From Muribaculaceae bacterium (GTDB taxonomy: Bacteria; Bacteroidota; Bacteroidia; Bacteroidales; Muribaculaceae): a stretch of 64,000 nucleotides of DNA. Numbering within the stretch: the first letter of the stretch is position 1; every line of letters starts with the position of its first letter. The notes beneath the pieces were generated by a model. The model saw only the letters and a program-made list of their open reading frames with translations. It did no database searches and was not told the DNA's origin. Position numbers and translations under genes: made by a program. Below, in pieces: positions 34,743 through 44,235 of the stretch. The DNA lies in contig JAIDSM010000123.1 in assembly GCA_029061225.1 (NCBI GenBank), positions 44,147 through 108,146 on the forward strand, read 5' to 3'.

Positions 34743-36034
34743 TTCGTAATCGCTTCAATGAGAGCGTCGACACCTCCCTTTGCCTCGAAATCGAGACGAA
34801 GGCTCTTATTATCGACGCTGAGTTTGGTGACGGATGTAACGTCGCGGGCCGGAAAACCTTTGGTCACCACACCTATCCATGAGCCCTTAAGCATGTCGGC
34901 CGCTTCAGATGGAGTGATGGATCCGGAGAAGTCCTTGCTGCCGTAGACCGCTGTGATCATATCGCCATCGCGGGTGACGGTCACTCCGAAAGCACTCTGC
35001 AAAAGATTGGAAAAATCAGCGAAGTCCTTTCCCGTGGTCTGTATACGGGCCTCACCATCGTTGGCTCCTGAATTAGTACGGACAGCGATGGTGCCGTCGA
35101 TGGCCTCAAGCATTCCCAAAGCCTGACCTTGACTTCCTCCCATCATGGAACCGGCGAGGTCTGTGATCTTCTTTATGAGTTTCTTAGGGACTCCGGCTGC
35201 AATAAACACATCGGCATTCTTATCAAACGACTTTACCACAGAAGCGTCGATCTTCTCTACCGGAAGAAGCAGCTCTGCGGGCTTCATATCGGAATTTAGC
35301 ACGGATGCGTTGGCGATAAAACTCTTTTTCTTAATGTCTGCGCTGCCGGCTACATAAGCCATATCGTTGAAGACAAGCGACGAAGCCATCTTCATATAGG
35401 TGCCGTTGGGGACAAGCGACATACTGCGGTTGACATCAGCCACATACGTCATGACCTTATCAGCCTCGAGCAGAAGCTTAGAAGCATCAACCGAGACGTA
35501 GCTCTGCTTATCGCCGAGCTCCTGATAATACTTCAGCTGCTCCACGTCGGGGCGTCCGGTGGTGCATACCCAGAACTGGTTGCCAAGCACGGCGACATTA
35601 TCGATTGTACGCGCATCTCCCTCCACGACAGCTTTGGATCCGGACTCCTTCTCGACATACGCAACGAACTTATCGGGATCGTTGAGCAGACCGGTGACAT
35701 AGCTGCGGGCAGCGGAGAAAAAGACGATGCTACTCATAGCCACACCGGTCTCACCGTCGCAGATTTCCTTAATCTGCTTCTTATCCTCTGACTTGATGGC
35801 CTGACTTTGATCAATAGTCTTCTGAAGGTCGTCGGAAAGCTTTACAGTGGATCCATCCGTGCTTCCGCCAAGGGATTCCACTGTGTGCGCGATATTGACC
35901 ACCACCACGCTCGACGCATCGGCCGGCACGGTGCGGAGGAGAGACGCGGAGTCATCGTTTCCAGTCTTCGAGCATCCTACCGCTACAAAAACGAGGGTCA
36001 GGAGCGCGAGGAGGCTATAGCTCAGTTTCTTCAT
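34739..36034 (-). CDS. DUF4836-like lipoprotein
   Basis: A 431-residue predicted lipoprotein (lipobox FVAVGC, Cys21). After it comes LRTVPADASSVVVVNIAHTV, which resembles the start of DUF4836 proteins of Bacteroidota; assignment is tentative. First gene of the exporter operon that continues through ATPase, permease, DUF2752, adaptor and channel (36034 to 29862), all overlapping or within 10 bp. It might be a substrate-binding or anchoring component. Leader is only 35 bp after ribH, so read-through from the ribH run is likely. Confidence 0.65.
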   Translation of the reverse strand: MKKLSYSLLALLTLVFVAVGCSKTGNDDSASLLRTVPADASSVVVVNIAHTVESLGGSTDGSTVKLSDDLQKTIDQSQAIKSEDKKQIKEICDGETGVAMSSIVFFSAARSYVTGLLNDPDKFVAYVEKESGSKAVVEGDARTIDNVAVLGNQFWVCTTGRPDVEQLKYYQELGDKQSYVSVDASKLLLEADKVMTYVADVNRSMSLVPNGTYMKMASSLVFNDMAYVAGSADIKKKSFIANASVLNSDMKPAELLLPVEKIDASVVKSFDKNADVFIAAGVPKKLIKKITDLAGSMMGGSQGQALGMLEAIDGTIAVRTNSGANDGEARIQTTGKDFADFSNLLQSAFGVTVTRDGDMITAVYGSKDFSGSITPSEAADMLKGSWIGVVTKGFPARDVTSVTKLSVDNKSLRLDFEAKGGVDALIEAITK

Positions 36035-36069
36035 GATTTCAAGTTGTTTTAATGGTTTGAAAATATTAT

Positions 36070-36561
36070 TCAGATTCGCAGGAAGCTTCCCATCCTGAGG
36101 GCTGCCACAGCTGCTTCCGCACCTTTATTGCCGAGCTTGCCTCCGGCTCGGTCGAGAGCCTCCTGAAGGTTGTTGACGGTCAGCACCCCGAAGATCACAG
36201 GCACCTCACCCATACAGTTGAGTCGGCATATACCGTCGGCAGTCTGTGAACATACATAGTCGAAGTGAGGTGTATCCCCTCGGATGACGGTGCCTATGGC
36301 CACGACAGCGTTGTATTTCTTAGGGCTCTTGATGATTCGGGCCGCAGCATATACAAGCTCCACTGCGCCGGGCACACGGTATTTCTCTACCATAGACTCA
36401 TGGAGGCCGGCCTTTTCAAATACTTCGAGAGCTCCTGCGAGGAGCCGGTCGTTGACTTGGCTGTTCCAGTCGGCAGTCACTATGGCCACACGGAATTTTT
36501 CCTTATCGCGGAGTTCGGGTATCTCAAGAAGAGATCCTTCTGTATTAAGTATTGTCGACAT
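36070..36561 (-). CDS. ribH: 6,7-dimethyl-8-ribityllumazine synthase
   Basis: A 163-residue lumazine synthase for the penultimate riboflavin step, condensing the ribitylamino-pyrimidinedione with dihydroxybutanone phosphate. Motifs VPGAVEL, VVAIGTVIRGDTPHFDYVCS with the catalytic His, and the C-terminal GNKGAEAAVAAL are intact. No other rib gene is nearby; it follows a TPR gene as is common in Bacteroidales. Confidence 0.95.
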   Translation of the reverse strand: MSTILNTEGSLLEIPELRDKEKFRVAIVTADWNSQVNDRLLAGALEVFEKAGLHESMVEKYRVPGAVELVYAAARIIKSPKKYNAVVAIGTVIRGDTPHFDYVCSQTADGICRLNCMGEVPVIFGVLTVNNLQEALDRAGGKLGNKGAEAAVAALRMGSFLRI

Positions 36562-36619
36562 TTCCTAAAACTTAACCCTTAACCTTATTGTTTATTGTTT
36601 ATTACTCAATACTTTACCC

Positions 36620-37447
36620 TCAACCCTTCTTAGTGCGGAACGCACTAAGCCATGACACTTTCATGTTTTCCTGCAGCTTTATCATCTCCTTAAGCGTATG
36701 TATCTGCTGCTCGAGGTCGGCCTCGCCCTGCGCTATAGCATGAGGAAGCACTGCATCGAGAAGACGCTCGGCGCGCGGACGCATGGATTTTACGCGGATC
36801 ATGATCTCGGCCATCTCGGCCGTCATCTTGATCTCCTTCTTGTTCACCTTACCTGTACGCTTCTTCGAGATGCGGATCGCCTCCGAGAAGAACTTCATGG
36901 CTTCGCGGTAATCGCCGGAAGACGCAAGCAGGCGCCCTACGTTGCAGAGAGAATCCACAAGGCGATCGGTAGCGCTGTTGATTCCGGCGTTCACTTTCTC
37001 TGTAAGTGCATCGACATTGAGCTGCTGACGTGCAAGCATATCGATGGTCTTTTTCTTCGAACGCAGGATACGGGTGGAAAGCTCCATAGCGAGGATGTGC
37101 AGACGCCCGAAGCGGTCGGGATTCTTCACCAAAAGCGGATCGAGCACCTTGAACAGGGCATCCAGCTCCTTCTCGCTGCGCTTGAAGTCCTTGAGTTCGT
37201 AGTGTATTTCAGCAAGGTCGAATATTAAAGCCACGAGAATAGCCTTGAACTCCTCATTCTCATGGTCGGGAAAGTCTTTGAGACGCTGCAATGCAGTGAT
37301 GGTGCGCTCAAGAGCCTCCATATATTTCTCGGCTTCTATAAGCCGGCTGATCTCCAGACGGGCGGCGACTACATTGGCAAGCACTTCCGCCTCCAGGCTA
37401 TCCTTGCCGAAGGCCTCCATCCGGATATGGACATCTATCTGATTCAT
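36620..37447 (-). CDS. Tetratricopeptide-like helical protein
   Basis: A 275-residue all-helical cytoplasmic protein with TPR-like pairs (IEAEKYMEALERTITALQRL, LAEIHYELKDFKRSEKELDA, GRLLASSGDYREAMKFFSEA). No signal or membrane segment. It lies between the thioesterase gene and ribH on the same strand; the family is a conserved Bacteroidales neighbour of ribH and recF. Partner unknown. Confidence 0.8.
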   Translation of the reverse strand: MNQIDVHIRMEAFGKDSLEAEVLANVVAARLEISRLIEAEKYMEALERTITALQRLKDFPDHENEEFKAILVALIFDLAEIHYELKDFKRSEKELDALFKVLDPLLVKNPDRFGRLHILAMELSTRILRSKKKTIDMLARQQLNVDALTEKVNAGINSATDRLVDSLCNVGRLLASSGDYREAMKFFSEAIRISKKRTGKVNKKEIKMTAEMAEIMIRVKSMRPRAERLLDAVLPHAIAQGEADLEQQIHTLKEMIKLQENMKVSWLSAFRTKKG

Positions 37448-37535
37448 CGTATATTACCGTTAAATAACGTTGTTTTTATAAGTATTGCTATAAGTTATAA
37501 CAAACGAAACGCGGAATCGTATCAAACCACCGAAT

Positions 37536-37979
37536 TCATTGCCATCTCGCCAGCCCCTCAGCAATATTCTCAGGAATCGGCTTGGATGTCTTGGTAGCGT
37601 AGTCCACGCTTACCATCACGGACTCGCACATGGAGCAGATCTGTCCTGTGGCTGTATTGCGAAGTATCTGCTGGAGGGTGAAGCTTTTTTCACCGATCTT
37701 CTTGACGCGGGTACGCACCTCCATAGGGTCGGTGAAACGTATCTGCTCCATAAACGTACAGTTGATATTGACTATGACAGCCTCCACGCGGCTCCAGTCG
37801 GCGAGCTGACCGCGGAGCGCGTTGTAGAACTCCGTCTTGCCTACGTCGAAGAGAGCAAGCTGGGCATTGTTGTTGACGTGGCCGAGCACATCTATATCGT
37901 TGAATCTCAACTGTAGGGGCACTGCATGTCGGAATCCTTCCGCATCAAGGTGCTCCAGTTTTTCGTTTTTCTCACTCAT
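37536..37979 (-). CDS. Acyl-CoA thioesterase, 4HBT hotdog family
   Basis: A 147-residue hotdog-fold thioesterase (YbgC/FadM-like). The active-site region RFNDIDVLGHVNNNAQLALF, with Asp and the HVNN motif, is intact. Acts on acyl-CoA or acyl-ACP; natural substrate unknown. Encoded 25 bp after the DciA-like gene. Confidence 0.88.
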   Translation of the reverse strand: MSEKNEKLEHLDAEGFRHAVPLQLRFNDIDVLGHVNNNAQLALFDVGKTEFYNALRGQLADWSRVEAVIVNINCTFMEQIRFTDPMEVRTRVKKIGEKSFTLQQILRNTATGQICSMCESVMVSVDYATKTSKPIPENIAEGLARWQ

Positions 37980-38004
37980 GTTACGTATTTCTTCTATTTA
38001 TGCG

Positions 38005-38298
38005 TCAGTTTCTGAACATCACTTCCCTTACAACATCCTTTCCCAATATCTCGTTGATACCCCTTACTATCCTTCCTCGGCTCATGTTGAGTTCGGAACG
38101 CAGGGAGGCGTTGGGGGTTCCGATGGTCATAACGCCGTTTTTTATCCACGGGCGAGCGCACATGGAGGCTATATGCTTTCCCACCACAAGGGGAAAGGCC
38201 TCGCAGGCACGCACCTCATCGAGCCTCCCCTGCATGCTGCTCTTCTCAAGGCATTCACGCAGCACGTCTCCCACTGTCACAGCATCCCGTCGCTCCAC
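38005..38298 (-). CDS. DUF721/DciA-like protein
   Basis: A 97-residue protein of the DUF721 family (LVVGKHIASMCARPWIKNGV, SLRSELNMSRGRIVRGINEI). In many bacteria DciA loads the replicative helicase, and its position next to recF fits. The start is GTG at 38298; the preceding in-frame codon is a stop, so no earlier start exists. The 18-bp gap after recF is made of a TTAATGATTAATGATC repeat. Confidence 0.8.
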   Translation of the reverse strand: MERRDAVTVGDVLRECLEKSSMQGRLDEVRACEAFPLVVGKHIASMCARPWIKNGVMTIGTPNASLRSELNMSRGRIVRGINEILGKDVVREVMFRN

Positions 38299-38301
38299 TT
38301 A

Positions 38302-38336
38302 TATAATTATTAATGATTAATGATCAATGATCTCAA
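38302..38336. repeat. AT-rich repeat at the recF 3' end
   Basis: ATTATTAATGATTAATGATC followed by AATGATCTC provides the last codons and stop of recF (EIIDH). Related to the TTAATCATTGATAATTGATA block at 10075. Confidence 0.6.
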
Positions 38337-39420
38337 ATTTACCATCTGTCACAGTAAACAGTTTGCTTTCGCCGTGAATGGCGCCAAGTATCTCGTCGAG
38401 ATGCTCGCGGTTGGTGTCGGTGATGAAAATCTGTCCGAAGCTCTCGTCACCGCTGACCATCTCCATTATCCGGCCCACACGGCTTGAGTCGAGCTTGTCG
38501 AATATGTCGTCAAGAAGCAATATGGGTGTGAGGCCCGACACCTTACGCAGGTATTCGAATATAGCGAGCCTAAGTGCGATTGTGAAGGTCTTCACCTGTC
38601 CCTGACTGCCTAATCGACGCATGGAGTATTCGCCCAATCCGGTCAGAAGGTCGTCGCGGTGCACACCTTTGGATGTATAGCCAAGCACCTGGTCTTTAGC
38701 TCTGGTGCTGTCAAGAACCTCTCGGAGGGTCTGATCGTTAAGTACGCTCGAATACCTTATCGAAGCCTTCTCAGCGTCGCCGGAAATCTCGCTGTAGCGG
38801 GAGCGGAATGTAGGAAGTATCTCTTCCACCCACGCCTTACGAGTAGCGTGGATTACTCCTGCGGATTCCTCCATGGCTGACTCAACCGACTCATAGAGGA
38901 GCTTGTCCTTGACTCCGGCGCGCAGCATACGGTTGCGGCTGTCGATGCTGCGGTTGTAGCGGATGAGATGGGATAGATAGGTCTTATCGGCCTGAGAAAT
39001 CACCATATCCATCAGCTTGCGGCGCTCCTCCGCCGATCCGCTCACGATGACATGGTCGGCGGGAGTGACGGTGACTATCGGGAATCTCCCGATATGCTCC
39101 GATATGCGCTGGTATTCCTTGCCGTTGCATTTAAGGGTCTTTCCCTTTCCCTTCACTATGCCGCAGCTTACGAGCTCGTTGGTGCCTGAGTCCATGACGA
39201 AGCTGCCCTTCACCATCATCATCTCCGAACCATGACGCGGAAGCGCGGACTCCGGGAGCGACTGCATGGGGCGGGCGAGGCAAAGGAAATGGATAGCCTC
39301 TAAAAGGTTGCTCTTACCCATGCCGTTCATGCCCAGCAGGCAGTTGACTCCACCGGAAAACTCCAGGGAGGCCTCTTCAATATTCTTGAAGTTCAGTATG
39401 TCGAGCTTCTCGATCTTCAT
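38317..39420 (-). CDS. recF: DNA replication and repair protein RecF
   Basis: A 367-residue SMC-like ATPase that loads RecA at single-strand gaps. Walker A GMNGMGKSN, signature-like RLGSQGQVKTFTIALRLA, and Walker B PILLLDDIFDKLD are present. ATG at 39420 gives the standard MKIEKLDILNFKN start and overlaps the end of upp by 4 bp; a longer frame inside upp is rejected. Confidence 0.95.
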   Translation of the reverse strand: MKIEKLDILNFKNIEEASLEFSGGVNCLLGMNGMGKSNLLEAIHFLCLARPMQSLPESALPRHGSEMMMVKGSFVMDSGTNELVSCGIVKGKGKTLKCNGKEYQRISEHIGRFPIVTVTPADHVIVSGSAEERRKLMDMVISQADKTYLSHLIRYNRSIDSRNRMLRAGVKDKLLYESVESAMEESAGVIHATRKAWVEEILPTFRSRYSEISGDAEKASIRYSSVLNDQTLREVLDSTRAKDQVLGYTSKGVHRDDLLTGLGEYSMRRLGSQGQVKTFTIALRLAIFEYLRKVSGLTPILLLDDIFDKLDSSRVGRIMEMVSGDESFGQIFITDTNREHLDEILGAIHGESKLFTVTDGKFEIIDH

Positions 39421-40082
39421 GCGTTGTCTTCCTTCTCTCCGTAGGCAAGGTCGCCGGCATCGCCGAGCCCCGGCACTATGTAGCTGTGGGCGTTGACTTC
39501 GGGATCTATGGCCGCACACCATACGGTAGTCTTATCATCAGGGAAACGCTCCTTAATGAATTCCACAGCGCGTTCGGACGCTATTACTGAAGCCACATGC
39601 ACCTTTGCGGGATGCCCCTTGCGTAGAAGAGCACGGTAGCCGAGCTCCATCGACGTTCCGGTGGCGAGCATCGGGTCCACGAGTATGAGTGTCTTCCCTT
39701 CGATGGAGGGAGCGGCCATATACTCGACGAGGACATCGAAAGTATCGCCGGTCTCGTGATACTTTCTATAGGCACTTACGAAGGCATTCTCCGCCATATC
39801 GAAGATCTGAAGGAAGCCGTGATGGAACGGCAGGCCGGCACGAAGGATGGTAGCGATGACCACCTTCTCGGCAGGCTCCTTGCATATGCACTCCGCAAGC
39901 GGAGTCTGGACGCGCACGTCGTCATAGGCTATGCGCTTAGATATCTCATAGGCCATCAGCTGGCCGATACGGTCGATATTGGCGCGGAAACGCATGCGGT
40001 CGCCCTGGATATTGATGTCGCGGAGCTCACGCATATATCTGCTCATCACCGACGGCTGGTCGGCAAAATTAATAACTTCCAT
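39417..40082 (-). CDS. upp: Uracil phosphoribosyltransferase
   Basis: A 221-residue type I PRTase converting uracil and PRPP to UMP (pyrimidine salvage). The PRPP loop LILVDPMLATGTSM and the uracil-binding C-terminal region SYIVPGLGDAGDLAYG are clear. First gene of the run upp, recF, dciA-like, thioesterase. Confidence 0.95.
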   Translation of the reverse strand: MEVINFADQPSVMSRYMRELRDINIQGDRMRFRANIDRIGQLMAYEISKRIAYDDVRVQTPLAECICKEPAEKVVIATILRAGLPFHHGFLQIFDMAENAFVSAYRKYHETGDTFDVLVEYMAAPSIEGKTLILVDPMLATGTSMELGYRALLRKGHPAKVHVASVIASERAVEFIKERFPDDKTTVWCAAIDPEVNAHSYIVPGLGDAGDLAYGEKEDNA

Positions 40083-40102
40083 TTGTTTAAATTTTTGGTC
40101 TA

Positions 40103-40110
40103 CAAATTTA
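40103..40110 (-). promoter_or_regulatory. -7 box of upp
   Basis: TAAATTTG on the minus strand, 20 bp upstream of the upp ATG; the -33 position reads TTTC. Confidence 0.45.
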
Positions 40111-40219
40111 ATACTTTAAATTGAAAAAATGAAATAATCACTATTATTTTTTCTACGATTTGAAACTATACGGGATATAATGGAGTCTAATAAGCAGAAT
40201 CAAATAATCAACATATAAA

Positions 40220-40831
40220 ATGGTTTCGACAGCCCTTACCTATCCCCCCGCTACACTGCCTCTGAAGCTTCGGATGAGATTTCTTTGGAATCGGATGTTG
40301 CGATTCGCAGCATTATCCAAAGATGAGGAAGCCACTTCGAGTTATGCCCTCGAACACGAGTTCAAGGAGCTGATCGATATAGAGAATGCCACCATATCAA
40401 GGATTTGTTTCTCTTATTCGAATACGGTAGATGAATTTGAGGATCTACGTCAGGACGCCATAATAAACATATGGAGAGGGATGAGTGGCTTTCGAGGGGA
40501 ATCTTCTTCGAAAACATGGATATACCGCGTGACTGTCAATTCATGCCTATCGACTATCCGGAAACAATCCCGCCATAAACACGAATCGCTTGATGGCCTT
40601 TACGAATTGATAGACAGTGATGATTCCGATAAAGAGGCAATCGAAGAGTTGCATCGCGTGATCAATACGCTTGACCCGGAAGAGAAAGCGATAATAATGA
40701 TGTGGCTCGATGAATTGAGTTATGATGAGATCGGGACGGCCATGGGACTGAACAGGAATACTATAGCGACAAGAATCAGAAGGATCAAAGAGAAAATCAC
40801 CAAAGCATATAAGAAGGAGGAGATCATATGA
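40220..40831 (+). CDS. ECF-type sigma factor, second copy
   Basis: A 203-residue sigma factor. Region 2 (ICFSYSNTVDEFEDLRQDAI..IW) and region 4 (AIIMMWLDELSYDEIGTAMG followed by LNRNTIATRIRRIKEKI) closely follow the copy at 22650, including the MMWLDE.SY.EI stretch. Translationally coupled (4-bp overlap) to a 4-TM protein. The 9-mer ACTATTATT precedes both sigma genes (40140-40148 here, 23288-23280 on the minus strand there), a possible part of their promoters. Confidence 0.9.
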   Translation: MVSTALTYPPATLPLKLRMRFLWNRMLRFAALSKDEEATSSYALEHEFKELIDIENATISRICFSYSNTVDEFEDLRQDAIINIWRGMSGFRGESSSKTWIYRVTVNSCLSTIRKQSRHKHESLDGLYELIDSDDSDKEAIEELHRVINTLDPEEKAIIMMWLDELSYDEIGTAMGLNRNTIATRIRRIKEKITKAYKKEEII

Positions 40832-41373
40832 ATTCACAGAATTTTGACGTTGAGCAGATGAGAAAGGTATGGTTAGAGATGGGCAAGGTGCTTGGCATGG
40901 AGATGCACCCTAAGGATCCGGACAATCTGAATAAGATGAGAACGTCGCTCGACAGAATACGAGATCGATATAGGCTGGGGTGTGACTGGTCGATAGTAGG
41001 CGCAATCGTATTTGCTGCATTCTTTTTCTTCATGCCCTCATTAAAAGACGAGTATAGAATACCGTTGGCGATAACATATGTGATGGTGATGTTGGCCAAC
41101 GCATATGCACTGTATTGGCTATGGAGAGGAACAGGGAAAATCAATCCGCTAACCATGTCGATAACCCGGGTTTCGTCGATGGCAAAGTACTATAAGAAGT
41201 GTCACCTGTTATATATCATGATAGGATTCCCCGTGGCGGCCCTATGGATTGTATTCTTCATGTACGCCACTGACCGCTCTGAAAGCATTATCATCGGCTC
41301 TATCATGGGAGGCATATTCGGCCTTTACGGACTCCGTCAATATCTGAACGACTACCGCAACCTGTCGGAATAG
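40828..41373 (+). CDS. Small 4-TM partner of the ECF sigma factor, second copy
   Basis: A 181-residue protein: hydrophilic N-terminal 50 residues, then helix pairs about 54-70/77-96 and 126-145/152-167, and a C-terminal motif GLRQYLNDYRNLSE. Same length, topology and gene position as the protein at 22072. A membrane anti-sigma or sensor role is inferred from the pairing alone. Confidence 0.75.
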   Translation: MNSQNFDVEQMRKVWLEMGKVLGMEMHPKDPDNLNKMRTSLDRIRDRYRLGCDWSIVGAIVFAAFFFFMPSLKDEYRIPLAITYVMVMLANAYALYWLWRGTGKINPLTMSITRVSSMAKYYKKCHLLYIMIGFPVAALWIVFFMYATDRSESIIIGSIMGGIFGLYGLRQYLNDYRNLSE

Positions 41374-41382
41374 AGGAGAGCA

Positions 41383-42606
41383 TCAGCGGCCACAGCAATG
41401 CTTGTATTTCTTGCCGCTGCCACATGGACAAGGATCATTACGCCCTACCTTTTTGCTTGAAGCAAAAGGTTGTTCAGGGAAAGATGGAAAGTCTTGTCCA
41501 TTCCGGGCCATTTCCTGCAATTGCTCAAATGATTCAATGCCCATAGCCCGCATATTGGGACCGATGGAAATTTTTGGTTGCTGTCCACTCCGACGCATAT
41601 TCTCCAACTCTTTTTTACCTATTTCTTCAGAGGAATTGCCTCTTAATCTCCAATAGGGTATGGAATTGAGAAAATCCATAACAGCCCCCATGCAATCTTG
41701 TATCTGGGAGATATCGTGAAACAGGAAAAATCGATTTATGTCAGGCACATGAAGATTTTTAGTCTCATCTTGTTTGTCTATCCATAAGTTGCGGATCATA
41801 TCTTCTGATGTCTCATCAGACTTACCATATTTCTTAAAGACCTCATGCATTTTTTCTACGGCTCTTCCCTTGATGGTAGGATAAGGCATTTCGCCGTAGC
41901 CGACTATGGTGTCAAAATCAAATGTCTTTGGCTCTATGTGTATATCAACATGATACTCGTCAATTTCAAAACCATTGAAGACTGAGAATGGAGAAAGGAA
42001 TGGCCTGTCCTTTCTGGGAATGCCATATCGCATTGCTCTTAGAACCGGATAGAACAGGTCTGTAAGATTGTCGTCGCTCAAATAGCAACCCAGCCTTTTA
42101 TCCATATCCGGAATCAACTTATTGATATAATACATATCAGTATATCCATACAGATTGGCACATCCAATAGCTACTTTCTCAGCCAAGAGTGCACCGTTTT
42201 TCTCTCTGCGTTCAAGTTCTGCGGGCACGAGTCTTGAAAATTCATCAGTAAGTTCTTTACAGAAGCGAAGATCGCAATGACCCGTGCTTTTCTGCTCCGT
42301 GGAGTATATGAGGCCGAAGCGGTTTAATTCAAAAAGCAAGCCGGATTTTTCAGCGTAATCGAGCGTCATCCGTTCCTCTATTACATCAAGACAAGCTTTC
42401 AGTTCATAATGGAACATATTTTTGACAACCAACTTAGGATCATCAAGCATAATCTTAGCTATGGTCTTTACAATACCTTGTTTTTTCGGACTCCCCCTAA
42501 ATTTTACACCTAAGTCAAAGGCAAGTTCCTTGAGTTGAGGTATTGTCTTGAAATCGAGTAATTCTTCGAGGGAGAATTCTCCGGTAAATGTAACGTTGGT
42601 AGCCAT
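41383..42606 (-). CDS. SEC-C motif protein
   Basis: A 407-residue cytoplasmic protein ending in a perfect SEC-C zinc motif ([20 protein letters not shown]), as on the tail of SecA. The first 370 residues match no family I recognise; about residues 10-60 look like a helical SAP-like segment ([20 protein letters not shown]). Stand-alone, with a TAAATTTG box at 42640-42633 on the minus strand. Confidence 0.75.
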   Translation of the reverse strand: MATNVTFTGEFSLEELLDFKTIPQLKELAFDLGVKFRGSPKKQGIVKTIAKIMLDDPKLVVKNMFHYELKACLDVIEERMTLDYAEKSGLLFELNRFGLIYSTEQKSTGHCDLRFCKELTDEFSRLVPAELERREKNGALLAEKVAIGCANLYGYTDMYYINKLIPDMDKRLGCYLSDDNLTDLFYPVLRAMRYGIPRKDRPFLSPFSVFNGFEIDEYHVDIHIEPKTFDFDTIVGYGEMPYPTIKGRAVEKMHEVFKKYGKSDETSEDMIRNLWIDKQDETKNLHVPDINRFFLFHDISQIQDCMGAVMDFLNSIPYWRLRGNSSEEIGKKELENMRRSGQQPKISIGPNMRAMGIESFEQLQEMARNGQDFPSFPEQPFASSKKVGRNDPCPCGSGKKYKHCCGR

Positions 42607-42725
42607 ATTGATACTGTCTTGATTTTAGACTACAAATTTAAGCAAAATAATCGGAAAATCCTATTTTTTAAGAAAAAGATACATTAAAATATGGCACATT
42701 ACATCAAAAAATTCCATTGCGCTTC

Positions 42726-44027
42726 CTATTTACCGGCAACTCCAATCATTAGGTCGGTCAGGTAGGCTTTATAGTCAGACCACGGTACTATCATTGTGCC
42801 GGACATGGGGGCCACGAAATGGCCGTTAAGGCGCACCGCCGCATAGGTATTTCCTCTCGACGACTCGAGAAAGATTATGTCGAGGTTGGCGCCGAGTGGC
42901 ACTACATCATAGTCGCGCCAGCGTTCATAAAGCGTATAGTAGTCGGAGGAATCACTGTAGCATCCGGGCAGACGCATAAGGGATAGCAATGGCATGAGGG
43001 TCTCGGCATGCCCGAAATAGAAATTCGCGTCATAGCCTTCTGTCTTAACAGGAGGCATTCCCGCCTGCTTCCTCAGATTGGCCTCCATGCGCGCGTCTAA
43101 GGCGGCATCGGCATCCGACAGTATACGGGCGAGCAAAGGAGCGGTAGCCTCTCCAGCGTAGCTTGAAAGTGGAGAAATTGTGTTGCGGAGATAATGCTCG
43201 AGGTTGTCGACCTCCCAGCAGGCGCGGTATTCGACTTCCGACATGAACTCATCGGTAGGAGCAGGCAGTCCGAATGCGGTCAGTGACTGAAGCACGTCAT
43301 ACATGTCGAGAGTGAGTTTCTTTAGGTGTTTATCGGACAATCCAGATGACTTACCGAGAATACGCCGTGCCGGTTCCGGCGAGACTATCGAATCCATCAG
43401 ACTGTCAGATACGCTTTTCCAGTCGCCGTTGTCGCGATAGGCGGCATAGGCCGAATCAGCAGTAAAGCAACGAAGAAGCGGGCTGAAATCACGGCCTTCG
43501 GATGCGCATATGGAAATATAGGATGATTTCACCGTGAGGGCATGGTTGAATTCATACATAGTCATCACTACTCGTGGCACGTAGGTAGAGATGGCATTGA
43601 CACGCGCCTTCTTCAACAAGCCGGGGAGCAGCGTGTAGAGGTCGGAGGCAAGGCGACGCTCCTCTTCGGCTCCTACCGTTGAGAGCAAACCCCACTGATC
43701 ACCCGTAGCTTTCATAACGCTTTTGAGAAGGGTATCAAACCTGCGTCCCTCTTTGGTGAGTGTTCCCTCGGAGACGGCTTTTGAGATGGCATCCTGAAGT
43801 TTATCGAGTTTCTTGGCCGTGGAGATATAACGGGCGCCATGACGGGCTACGTGAGCCACATAGACAGGCTTCAGCGAATCGGGCCATATGGGAGAAATCT
43901 CAGAGCCACTGAAGTCATAAGGCATCATAGACCCGGCATAGCGGGCAGGCAACTCGGCGTAAGGCTTCGCGGCCCAAAGAGGGAGCGAAAGGACAACTGC
44001 CATTACAAAAAGAATACGACGCATCAT
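42726..44027 (-). CDS. MINPP-type histidine acid phosphatase
   Basis: A 433-residue secreted phosphatase: signal peptide (MMRRILFVMAVVLSLPLWAA), the N-terminal catalytic motif HVARHGARY (RHGxR), and the proton donor motif FGHAETLMPL (HAE rather than HD), which is diagnostic of the multiple inositol polyphosphate phosphatase branch. Such gut enzymes degrade phytate. ATG at 44027 is chosen for the signal peptide; an upstream in-frame ATG adds 16 residues that mask it. Confidence 0.83.
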   Translation of the reverse strand: MMRRILFVMAVVLSLPLWAAKPYAELPARYAGSMMPYDFSGSEISPIWPDSLKPVYVAHVARHGARYISTAKKLDKLQDAISKAVSEGTLTKEGRRFDTLLKSVMKATGDQWGLLSTVGAEEERRLASDLYTLLPGLLKKARVNAISTYVPRVVMTMYEFNHALTVKSSYISICASEGRDFSPLLRCFTADSAYAAYRDNGDWKSVSDSLMDSIVSPEPARRILGKSSGLSDKHLKKLTLDMYDVLQSLTAFGLPAPTDEFMSEVEYRACWEVDNLEHYLRNTISPLSSYAGEATAPLLARILSDADAALDARMEANLRKQAGMPPVKTEGYDANFYFGHAETLMPLLSLMRLPGCYSDSSDYYTLYERWRDYDVVPLGANLDIIFLESSRGNTYAAVRLNGHFVAPMSGTMIVPWSDYKAYLTDLMIGVAGK

Positions 44028-44091
44028 AGAGGTTGGGGTATTAATGTAGTGTATATAAGTTTGCAACAACCCCACGATTCATAATGTTCAT

Positions 44092-44119
44092 AAAAAAAGC
44101 TTCCCGCGAAGCAGGAAGC
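44092..44119 (-). terminator. Rho-independent terminator after tRNA-Leu
   Basis: Minus strand GCTTCC, loop TGCTTCGCG, GGAAGC, then seven Ts. It follows the tRNA-Leu remnant. Confidence 0.8.
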
Positions 44120-44122
44120 CAG

Positions 44123-44193
44123 TACCCTGAGCCGGGGTCGAACCGGCACGGATTGCTCCACTGGTGCCTTTTGACAGATAAGCCCAGCGCGTC
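44123..44193 (-). pseudogene. tRNA-Leu 3' remnant
   Basis: Bases 44118-44166 are identical over 49 bp to 44231-44279, the 3' half and flank of the intact tRNA-Leu. The D-stem/anticodon part is altered (an insertion in place of the anticodon loop) and the 5' acceptor half is missing, so no cloverleaf can form. A 9-bp hairpin GCCGCAGAA/TTCTGCGGC separates it from the intact gene. Confidence 0.8.
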
Positions 44194-44235
44194 AAAACGA
44201 AAGCCGCAGAACCGAATTGTCGATTCTGCGGCCAG

